DNA from: Geminicoccaceae bacterium
GTDB taxonomy: Bacteria; Pseudomonadota; Alphaproteobacteria; Geminicoccales; Geminicoccaceae
Direction of reading: 5' to 3'
DNA length: 5,455 bases
Assembly (NCBI GenBank): GCA_030824835.1
Contig: JAPJRA010000304.1
Span: forward strand, 1-5,455
Numbering within the stretch: position 1 is the stretch's first letter; every line of letters begins with the position of its first letter. The translations under genes and the position numbers were made by a program. The notes under the pieces were generated by a model, which searched no databases, was not told where the DNA came from, and saw only the letters and a program-made list of their open reading frames with translations. Positions 1 to 5,455 of this stretch are shown in pieces.

Positions 1-618
1 CATCTGCCCGGCCTTGGCCCCCAGCGCCGCGCCCGCCGGTAGCCTGAGCCAGGATTGCGCGGTGAATTCCTCGCCGCCTTCGGTGAACCCGCCCTCCAGC
101 ACCAGCAGCTCGATTCCGCCCTGCGGAACGAGGTCGATCTCGGCGCCGGCGGCCCAGCGTTCCAGGCGGACGTCCTCGTTGGCGTCGCGGAACAGCGGCA
201 GCAGCTCGACGCCGGCGCGGCCCTGCGCCGGCTCGTAGGGCATGCCGGTGGTGTCGAGGCGGATCTGTGTGCGGTCGGCGAGGTCGAACTGCCAGAGCTT
301 GACGAAGATCGTGCAGCCCGGCGCCGATGCCGGGGTGTGGCGGGATTGGGGCGGGTTGCGGACGTAGGTGCCGGGGCCGCAATCGCCGTGCTCGTCCTGG
401 AAGACGCCGTCCAGGACTAGGAACTCCTCGCCGCCGCCGTGGACATGGGCCGGGAACGCGCTGCCGGGCGCGTAGCGGACGATGCTCGTGGCACGAGCCA
501 CCTCGTCGCCGATCCGGTCCAGCATCCGACGCTCGACACCGGCCGCGGGCGACGGCACCCAGGCTTCGTCCGCGCCGTGCACGGCGGCGCGCCTCGTGAA
601 ATCGGCATTCAGCTCCAC
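1..618 (-). CDS. ChrR-like cupin-domain protein (partial, C-terminus beyond window)
   Basis: Two-cupin protein of the ChrR/anti-sigma cupin-like family; 206 residues are visible and the frame is open at the left edge. The GTG start at 618-616 is chosen because a GGGGAG Shine-Dalgarno lies 7 nt upstream and the first residues (VELNADFTRR) look like the family N-terminus. The first cupin motif is a textbook match: G52, H58, H60, E64, G71 with G-x5-H-x-H-x3-E-x6-G spacing. Motif 2 holds P89 and H94, so the four likely metal ligands are H58, H60, E64 and H94. A second cupin fold (about 135-206) has no matching histidines and is probably structural. The N-terminal zinc-binding anti-sigma domain of true ChrR is absent, and no ECF sigma gene is visible, so an anti-sigma role is not supported. 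A cytosolic metal-binding sensor or enzyme is the safer inference. It is divergent from the efflux operon and may share its operator. Confidence 0.88.
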   Translation of the reverse strand, partial: MELNADFTRRAAVHGADEAWVPSPAAGVERRMLDRIGDEVARATSIVRYAPGSAFPAHVHGGGEEFLVLDGVFQDEHGDCGPGTYVRNPPQSRHTPASAPGCTIFVKLWQFDLADRTQIRLDTTGMPYEPAQGRAGVELLPLFRDANEDVRLERWAAGAEIDLVPQGGIELLVLEGGFTEGGEEFTAQSWLRLPAGAALGAKAGQM

Positions 619-625
619 TCGCTTT

Positions 626-631
626 CTCCCC
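626..631 (-). promoter_or_regulatory. Ribosome binding site of the cupin gene
   Basis: On the minus strand the sequence reads GGGGAG followed by 7 nt and then GTG. This strong purine-rich site fixes the GTG at 618-616 as the start; the next in-frame ATG (residue 32) would remove conserved N-terminal sequence and has no comparable site. Confidence 0.7.
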
Positions 632-658
632 GACCGGGCCAAGACCGGCAATGGTCGG
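630..658 (-). repeat. Inverted repeat in the cupin 5' leader
   Basis: CCGACC (630-635) pairs with GGTCGG (653-658) across a 17-nt spacer that itself contains CCGG-type complementarity. In the cupin mRNA this could form a hairpin whose 3' arm abuts the ribosome binding site. Six-base repeats are common in DNA this GC-rich, so a regulatory role is only a possibility. Confidence 0.3.
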
Positions 659-700
659 AGCTCATATGGGGGGCGCCGTGGCCGCATCCAGCGGTGCCAG

Positions 701-719
701 GTGAGCGAGTGCTCACTCA
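701..719. promoter_or_regulatory. Probable TetR-family operator (palindrome)
   Basis: GTGAGC (701-706) and GCTCAC (711-716) form a perfect 6-4-6 inverted repeat. Shifted by two bases, 702-719 (TGAGCGAGTGCTCACTCA) is an 18-bp near-palindrome with 14 of 18 positions symmetric. TGAGTGA/TCACTCA half-sites of this kind are typical of operators of TetR regulators that control efflux pumps. It lies 41 bp upstream of the repressor ATG, just ahead of the candidate -35 box, between divergent genes. Binding by the adjacent repressor is inferred. Confidence 0.68.
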
Positions 720-723
720 GGAC

Positions 724-751
724 TTGTCGGCGCCGCCGACGGCGTTATCTT
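724..751 (+). promoter_or_regulatory. Candidate promoter of the repressor-pump operon
   Basis: TTGTCG (724-729) resembles a -35 box (4 of 6 against TTGACA). TATCTT (746-751) resembles a -10 box (4 of 6 against TATAAT), with a 16-bp spacer. Transcription would begin about 7 nt downstream, at or next to the repressor ATG at 758. That fits the absence of any Shine-Dalgarno before this ATG and suggests a leaderless mRNA. The prediction is by eye and the boxes are imperfect. Confidence 0.4.
726..740. repeat. Second inverted repeat, inside the candidate promoter spacer
   Basis: GTCGGC (726-731) and GCCGAC (735-740) are perfect inverted arms around a 3-nt GCC. The repeat lies between the candidate -35 and -10 boxes, where a bound protein would block RNA polymerase. 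Its sequence is unrelated to the 701-719 palindrome, so it would need a different regulator or could be chance in GC-rich DNA. Confidence 0.35.
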
Positions 752-757
752 CCGGCC

Positions 758-1462
758 ATGAACAAGCCCCGCCTGCACGCCGAGGAACGCCGGGTCGCCA
801 TCGTCGAGGCGGCCAAGCCGCTGTTCGCGCGGCACGGCTTCGCCGGGACCACGACCAAGCAGCTGGCCCGTGCGGCCGGCGTGTCCGAAGCGCTGGTGTT
901 CCAGCATTTCCCGAGCAAGGCCGCCCTCTACGAGGAGATCCTGCGGCTCGGCTGTCAGGGCGATCCGGGTTTGGAGCGGCTTGCCGGTCTGGCGCCGTCG
1001 ACCGCGTCGCTGGTCGAGATGGTGCATCTGTTGATCCAGCACGTGGCGCTGGGCGCCTGTGGCCAGCCGCACGAGAAAGAGGTCGAGGAGCGGCTGGCTC
1101 TGCACAGCCTGGTCGAGGACGGCGAGTATGTCCGGCTGGTGTCGGCCTGGGTGGTGGCGGAGATCCTGCCCAAGTTTACCGCCTGTCATGCGGCCGCCGC
1201 CGCGGCCGGCGATCTGCGCCCGGATAGCGGCGAGGCCGCCAATGCCTTCTGGTTCGCCTATCACGTGGCGTCGATGATGGCCTTCGGGCGCCTCACCGAC
1301 CGGCCGGTCTACCCCTATGCCGGGCTGTTCGAGGTCGTGCTGGTCGATCTCGCCCGCTTCGTGCTGCGCGGGATCGGGCTCGAGGACCGAGCCATCGCAG
1401 CCCATCTCGACCCTGGAGCTCTCCAGCCGGCCGCGCCGCTGCCGGCCGCTGCTGCCGAATGA
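758..1462 (+). CDS. TetR/AcrR-family transcriptional repressor
   Basis: A 234-residue regulator, near the usual TetR length of 190-230. The N-terminal DNA-binding domain is clear: helix 1 at about 11-26 ending in ARHGF, a TTTKQLARAAGVSE helix-turn-helix (31-44), and the signature VFQHFPSKAALYEEIL at about 47-62. The rest is a helical ligand-binding and dimerisation domain with no recognisable specificity, ending in a low-complexity Ala/Pro tail. The ATG at 758 is chosen because it directly precedes the conserved domain. An upstream in-frame GTG at 701 would add an arginine-rich stretch and put the operator inside the gene. No Shine-Dalgarno precedes 758. It is first in the operon, 11 bp before the adaptor start used here (or overlapping by ATGA if the adaptor starts at 1459). 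It probably represses itself and the pump through the 701-719 palindrome; the inducing ligand is unknown. Confidence 0.93.
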   Translation: MNKPRLHAEERRVAIVEAAKPLFARHGFAGTTTKQLARAAGVSEALVFQHFPSKAALYEEILRLGCQGDPGLERLAGLAPSTASLVEMVHLLIQHVALGACGQPHEKEVEERLALHSLVEDGEYVRLVSAWVVAEILPKFTACHAAAAAAGDLRPDSGEAANAFWFAYHVASMMAFGRLTDRPVYPYAGLFEVVLVDLARFVLRGIGLEDRAIAAHLDPGALQPAAPLPAAAAE

Positions 1463-1464
1463 CC

Positions 1465-1470
1465 GAGGAA
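1465..1470 (+). promoter_or_regulatory. Ribosome binding site that decides the adaptor start
   Basis: GAGGAA lies just after the repressor stop codon, with 5 nt between GAGG and the ATG at 1474. This favours 1474 over the in-frame ATG at 1459, which overlaps the repressor stop as ATGA but has no Shine-Dalgarno. Starting at 1459 would add only five residues. Confidence 0.6.
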
Positions 1471-1473
1471 ACG

Positions 1474-2670
1474 ATGGCCACGTCGACCTACGAGGATACC
1501 CGTGCGCAGCCGGACCGGGCCGACCGCAAGCCGTCGCGGCGACGGGTCGCGGTCTGGTTCATCATCGTGGCGCTGCTCCTGGGCCTGGTGGGCGGGGGGA
1601 TCTACGGCTTCGACCGCTTCCGAACCAAGGCCATCGCCGACTTCTTCGCGAGTCAGGTGCCGCCGCCGACGCCGGTGGCGGCGGCGGCGGCCGAGCTCGG
1701 GCCGATGCCCATGTTCCTCGACGGCATCGGCACGCTGACCGCGGTGCGCCAGGTGAATCTGGCGCCCGAGGCCGAGGGTCGGGTGGTGACGATCGAGTTC
1801 ACCTCCGGCGCCACGGTGGAGGCGGGAGCGCCGCTGGTGCAGCTCAACGATGCCCCGGAGCAGGCCGACCTCGCCAGCTACCTGGCGCGCGAGCGGCTGG
1901 CGATCGCTAACCTGGAGCGCACGCAGCGCCTGGCGAGGCGCGACTTTGCGACCCAGGCCACGGTCGACGAGAACCAGCAGCAGCTCGAGGACGCCCGCGC
2001 CGGTATCGCCAGAAGCCGGGCGGTGATCGACCAGAAGCTGCTCAAGGCGCCGTTCGCGGGCCAGCTCGGCATCCGCCATGTCGAGCTCGGCCAATATGTC
2101 GGCAAGGGCGACGAGCTGGTGACGCTCACCGATCTCGACCAGCTCTACGCCAACTTCACCCTGCCCGAGCAGAACCGGGCGGCGGTCGAGGTCGGGCAGA
2201 AGGTGGAGCTGCACGCCGACGCCTTCCCGGGCGAGACCTTCACCGGTGCGATCACCACGATCGAGCCCCAGGTCGATCCCGGCACGCGCGTGATCCGGCT
2301 GCAGGCGACCCTGGACAATCCCGGCCATCGGCTGCTGCCCGGCATGTTCGTTAACGCGCGCGTGGTGCTGCCGCCCAGTGCGGACGTGATCAGCGTGCCG
2401 GAGACCGCGATCGATCGGACGCTCTATGGGGATTCGGTGTTCGTGGTGCAGGAGGGGGGGAAGGGCGCCGACGGCAAGCCGACCCACACGGCGGTGCAGA
2501 CCTTCGTCGAGGCAGGCCTCAGCTTCGACGGCCGGGTGGCCATCGTGCGCGGGGTCGAGCCCGGCCAGCTGGTGGTGAGCTCGGGCCAGCTCAAGCTGCA
2601 GAACGGCAGCCCCGTCACCGTCACCACCGACACCACGCTGACGCCGCCGGCCAAGGCGCCGGTCCAGTGA
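1474..2670 (+). CDS. RND efflux periplasmic adaptor (HlyD/MFP family, MexH/MdtA-like)
   Basis: A 398-residue membrane fusion protein that links an RND pump to an outer-membrane channel. The N-terminus is a basic cytosolic segment followed by one membrane helix (about 25-46); there is no lipobox cysteine, so it is a transmembrane-anchored rather than lipidated adaptor. The first lipoyl half is at about 95-127 (VNLAPEAEGRV region) and the second at about 190-220 (LKAPFAGQLG onward). Between them is a short helical hairpin carrying R149, L153 and T160, matching the R-x3-L-x6-S/T spacing of the TolC-contact motif in AcrA. The beta-barrel (about 221-300) and membrane-proximal domain follow, ending in a Thr/Pro-rich tail. 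The second lipoyl and barrel sequence (VELGQYVGKGDELVTLTDLD) resembles MexH-type adaptors. It is 28 bp upstream of the pump and should be cotranscribed with it. A run of seven G at 2454-2460 lies within the gene. Confidence 0.94.
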   Translation: MATSTYEDTRAQPDRADRKPSRRRVAVWFIIVALLLGLVGGGIYGFDRFRTKAIADFFASQVPPPTPVAAAAAELGPMPMFLDGIGTLTAVRQVNLAPEAEGRVVTIEFTSGATVEAGAPLVQLNDAPEQADLASYLARERLAIANLERTQRLARRDFATQATVDENQQQLEDARAGIARSRAVIDQKLLKAPFAGQLGIRHVELGQYVGKGDELVTLTDLDQLYANFTLPEQNRAAVEVGQKVELHADAFPGETFTGAITTIEPQVDPGTRVIRLQATLDNPGHRLLPGMFVNARVVLPPSADVISVPETAIDRTLYGDSVFVVQEGGKGADGKPTHTAVQTFVEAGLSFDGRVAIVRGVEPGQLVVSSGQLKLQNGSPVTVTTDTTLTPPAKAPVQ

Positions 2671-2684
2671 GCACGGCAGCGGCC

Positions 2685-2702
2685 ATGGAAGCCAGGGCAT
2701 GA
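2685..2702 (+). other. Five-codon reading frame overlapping the pump start
   Basis: In the 28-bp adaptor-pump gap, an ATG at 2685 opens a frame reading MEARA and stopping at TGA 2700-2702, which overlaps the pump ATG (2699-2701) as ATGA. If translated it would couple ribosomes to the pump start. The pump's own ribosome site is modest: GGAAG at 2687-2691 is 7 nt from the ATG, and AGGG at 2694-2697 is too close to it. The frame may be chance. Confidence 0.25.
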
Positions 2703-5455
2703 AGTTCACCGACATATTCGTGCGCCGGCCGGTGCTGGCCGCCGTGGTCAGCCTGCTGATCCTGCTGATCGGCCTGCGCGCCTTCTTCGAGCTGCCGGTG
2801 CGTCAGTACCCGGAGCTGAAGAACACGGTGATCACCGTGACCACCTCCTATCCGGGCGCCTCGGCCGAGCTGATGCAGGGCTTCATCACGACGCCCATCG
2901 CCCAGGCCGTGGCCTCGGCCGAGGGCATCGACTACATGACCGCATCGTCGATGCAGGGCCAGAGCACGGTCAAGGCTTTCATCCAGCTGAACTGGGACCC
3001 CAACGTCGCCATGACCGACGTCATGGCCAAGGTGCAGCAGGTCAAGTACCAGATTCCCAACGAGGCCAACGACCCAGTCATCCTGAAGTCGACCGGCGAC
3101 ACGACTGCGGTCATGTACATGGGCTTCTCCAGCCCGGAGCTGACCGGCCCGGCGATCACCGACTATCTGACCCGCGTGGTGCAGCCGCTGCTGGCCACGG
3201 TCCCCGGCGTGGCCGAGGCCCAGATCCTGGGCGGGCAGCCGTTCGCAATGCGGGTCTGGCTCGACCCGGCGCGGATGGCGGCACGCGGGATCTCGCCGCC
3301 CGAGGTGGCCGCCGCGATCCAGGCCAATAATTTCCAGTCGGCACCCGGCCAGGCCAAGGGCTACTTCACCGTCGTCGACATCGTGGCCGACACCGGCTTG
3401 AAGAGCCTGGACGAGTTCCGCGACATGGTGGTCAAGGCCGAGGCTGGCGGCCTGGTCAGGCTGCGCGACATCGCCACGATCGAGCTTGGCGCGCAGAACA
3501 GCAATTCGTCGGTGTCCATGAACGGCCAGCGGGCGGTGTTCATCGGCGTCAACGCGACGCCCACCGGCAACCCGCTGGAGATCGTCCAGGGCGTGCGCGA
3601 TATCCTGCCCACGATCGAGCGCGGCCTGCCGCCGACGGTCGAGGCGGAGGTGGTCTACGATTCGACGCGCTTCATCGAATCCTCGATCGAGGAGGTCGAG
3701 CGCACGCTAATCGAGGCCGTGGCTATCGTCGTCGTGGTGATCTTCTTATTCCTGGGCTCGATGCGCTCGGTGCTGATCCCGGTGGTGACGATCCCGCTCT
3801 CGATCATCGGCGGCTGCATGCTGATGCTGGCCCTGGGCTTCAGCCTCAACCTGCTGACGCTGCTGGCCATGGTGCTGGCCATCGGGCTCGTCGTCGACGA
3901 CGCCATCGTCGTGGTCGAGAACGTCCACCGACACATCGAGGAGGGGCTGACGCCGCTGCAGGCGTCCCTGGTTGGTGCCCGCGAGATCGCCGGCCCCGTG
4001 GTCGCAATGACGATCACGCTGGCCGCCGTGTACGCGCCGATCGGCTTCCTCACCGGCCTCACCGGGGCGCTGTTCCGCGAGTTCGCGTTCACGCTGGCAG
4101 GAGCCGTGATCATCTCGGGCGTCGTGGCGCTGACCCTGTCGCCGATGATGTGCTCGATGATCCTGCAGGGGCACGGCTCGCAAGGGCGCTTCGCCAACCT
4201 GATCGACCGGGTCTTCACGCGGGTCACCGACTGGTACGGGCGGCGCCTCGACCGCTCGCTCGACTACCGCCCGGTGACCGCCCTGTTTGCCGTCGCGGTG
4301 CTGGCGCTGACCGGCTTCCTGTTCACCCACACCCAGTCCGAGCTAGCGCCGGCCGAGGACCAGGGCATCGTCTTCTCGCTGATCAAGGCGCCGCAATATG
4401 CCAATCTCGATTATGTCGATGCCTTCGGGGAGCAGGTCGACCAGGTCTTCGCCTCGTTCCCCGAGACGGACACGCGGTTTGTCATCAACGGCATCGAGGG
4501 TGGCCCCAGCAGTGGCATCGCCGGCATGATCCTCAAGCCGTGGGACGAGCGGACCCGCAGCGAGCAGGAGCTCACCCCGCTGGTCCAGGGCGGCCTCGGG
4601 GCGATCACCGGCCAGAGCGTGTTCGCGTTCTCGCTGCCGCCGTTGCCGGGCTCGACCGGCGGCCTGCCGGTGCAGATGGTGATCAGCTCGCCTGCGGGCT
4701 ACGAGACCGTGTTCAAGCTGATGGAGGAGATCAAGGCCGCCGCGCGCAAGAGCGGCCTGTTCATCGTCACCGACAGCGACCTCGCCTTCAACAACCCGGT
4801 GATTCGGGTTCAGGTCGACCGGGCCAAGGCCAACGATCTGGGCATCACCATGGCGTCGGTCGGCGAGGCGCTGGCGACCATGGTCGGCGGCAACTACGTC
4901 AACCGGTTCAATCTTAACGGCCGCTCCTACGAGGTCATCCCGCAGGTGCCGCGTGCTGAACGGCTGACCGCCGCGAGCCTCGGCCAGTACTACGTCAAGA
5001 CCAAAAGCGGCGAGTCCGTGCCGCTGTCGACGGTGGTGCGGATCAAGACCGGCACCGCCCCCAACGCGCTCACCCAGTACAATCAGCTCAATGCGGCGAC
5101 CTTCTCCGCGGTGCCGATGCCGGGCGTGAGCATGGGCCAGGCGGTGGCGTTCCTCGAGCAGCAGGCCAGGGAGCTGCTGCCGGCGGACTTCCAGCACGCG
5201 TTCCTGTCGGACTCGCGCCAGTACGTCACCGAGGGCAACCAGCTCACCGTCACCTTTGCGTTCGCGCTGGTGGTGATCTTCCTGGTGCTGGCCGCCCAGT
5301 TCGAATCCTTGCGCGACCCGTTCGTGATCCTGGTCAGCGTGCCGATGTCGATCTGCGGCGCCTTGCTGCCGCTGTTCTTCGGTCTCGGTACCTTGAACAT
5401 CTACACCCAGATCGGCCTCGTGACCCTGATCGGCCTGATCAGCAAGCACGGCATC
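2699..5455 (+). CDS. RND multidrug efflux pump, HAE1 family, MexI-like (partial, C-terminus beyond window)
   Basis: Inner-membrane proton-driven efflux transporter; 919 residues are visible of a family of about 1020-1050, with no internal stop. The start MKFTDIFVRRPVLA is the classic RND N-terminus. TM1 is at about 11-31; the first porter loop at about 32-335 contains the NNFQSAPG segment typical of MexI relatives; TM2-TM6 are at about 337-480. TM4 carries the proton-relay pair D400/D401 (AcrB D407/D408) in GLVVDDAIVVVENVHRH. TM7 is at about 525-543, the second porter loop follows to about 848, TM8 starts at 849, and TM9 and part of TM10 follow. K916 in ISKHGI aligns with AcrB K940, so the relay is intact as far as visible; TM11-12 lie outside. 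The switch loop (598-609) is short and glycine-rich, unlike AcrB, so substrates may differ. MexI-type function is inferred from sequence recall. No MexG or outer-membrane channel gene is in the window. Confidence 0.95.
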   Translation, partial: MKFTDIFVRRPVLAAVVSLLILLIGLRAFFELPVRQYPELKNTVITVTTSYPGASAELMQGFITTPIAQAVASAEGIDYMTASSMQGQSTVKAFIQLNWDPNVAMTDVMAKVQQVKYQIPNEANDPVILKSTGDTTAVMYMGFSSPELTGPAITDYLTRVVQPLLATVPGVAEAQILGGQPFAMRVWLDPARMAARGISPPEVAAAIQANNFQSAPGQAKGYFTVVDIVADTGLKSLDEFRDMVVKAEAGGLVRLRDIATIELGAQNSNSSVSMNGQRAVFIGVNATPTGNPLEIVQGVRDILPTIERGLPPTVEAEVVYDSTRFIESSIEEVERTLIEAVAIVVVVIFLFLGSMRSVLIPVVTIPLSIIGGCMLMLALGFSLNLLTLLAMVLAIGLVVDDAIVVVENVHRHIEEGLTPLQASLVGAREIAGPVVAMTITLAAVYAPIGFLTGLTGALFREFAFTLAGAVIISGVVALTLSPMMCSMILQGHGSQGRFANLIDRVFTRVTDWYGRRLDRSLDYRPVTALFAVAVLALTGFLFTHTQSELAPAEDQGIVFSLIKAPQYANLDYVDAFGEQVDQVFASFPETDTRFVINGIEGGPSSGIAGMILKPWDERTRSEQELTPLVQGGLGAITGQSVFAFSLPPLPGSTGGLPVQMVISSPAGYETVFKLMEEIKAAARKSGLFIVTDSDLAFNNPVIRVQVDRAKANDLGITMASVGEALATMVGGNYVNRFNLNGRSYEVIPQVPRAERLTAASLGQYYVKTKSGESVPLSTVVRIKTGTAPNALTQYNQLNAATFSAVPMPGVSMGQAVAFLEQQARELLPADFQHAFLSDSRQYVTEGNQLTVTFAFALVVIFLVLAAQFESLRDPFVILVSVPMSICGALLPLFFGLGTLNIYTQIGLVTLIGLISKHGI

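Noticed and set aside
684..698. Possible sigma-54 promoter for the cupin gene (minus strand TGGCAC followed by GATGC)
   Set aside because: The GG to GC spacing is 11 rather than the strict 10, and the downstream element is poor.
701..757. Alternative GTG start at 701 extending the repressor N-terminus
   Set aside because: It would put the operator palindrome inside the gene and add a run of arginines not expected in TetR proteins; no ribosome site precedes it.
439..1227. Plus-strand open frame across the cupin gene, the divergent gap and the start of the repressor
   Set aside because: It crosses a promoter region and overlaps two convincing genes. Its Arg/Gly-rich product matches nothing recognisable.
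1315..2715. Long minus-strand open frame (466 codons) opposite the adaptor and the end of the repressor
   Set aside because: It is antisense to two well-recognised genes. Its translation is rich in Arg, His, Asp and Gly in low-complexity runs with no recognisable domain, as expected for the reverse frame of GC-rich coding DNA.
3746..3748. TTA leucine codon in the pump gene (residue 350), rare in GC-rich genomes
   Set aside because: One rare codon in TM2 without other context is not evidence of regulation or transfer.
4343..5449. Long minus-strand open frame (368 codons) opposite the pump gene
   Set aside because: It is a mirror of the pump coding frame, with His/Arg/Asp/Gln-rich composition and no family resemblance. 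The plus-strand pump frame is continuous and fully explained.

Overview
The window is GC-rich (about two thirds G+C by eye) and almost entirely coding. It reads as a chromosomal efflux locus of a Gram-negative bacterium. High GC, the codon style and the gene order suggest an alphaproteobacterium, possibly Rhodospirillales-like, but nothing here fixes the taxon. No RNA gene, insertion sequence, CRISPR array or integrase is visible.

Layout. On the minus strand, 618 to 1 encodes a ChrR-type cupin protein whose C-terminus runs off the left edge. It is divergent from a plus-strand operon. The 139-bp divergent gap (619-757) holds a strong inverted repeat that looks like a TetR-family operator, a second GC-rich inverted repeat, and a plausible promoter placing transcription start at or next to the regulator's ATG. 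The operon then runs: TetR-family repressor (758-1462), a membrane-anchored periplasmic adaptor of the HlyD/MFP type (1474-2670), and an RND inner-membrane pump of the HAE1/MexI-like type (2699 to the right edge, about 100 residues short of complete). Spacing is tight: 11 bp between repressor and adaptor, 28 bp between adaptor and pump.

How it works together. The pump should use the proton gradient to expel small amphiphilic compounds from the periplasm or inner membrane. The adaptor should link it to a TolC-like outer-membrane channel, which is not in this window. The repressor, first in the same operon, probably binds the 701-719 palindrome, represses itself and the pump, and is released by a ligand. 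Because the operator lies between the divergent genes, the cupin gene may share this control.

This is a recognisable efflux system rather than a new one. The points most worth a second look are the layout of the divergent control region, the probably leaderless repressor mRNA, the five-codon reading frame joined to the pump start, and a pump switch loop that lacks the phenylalanines of the classical AcrB drug pocket.
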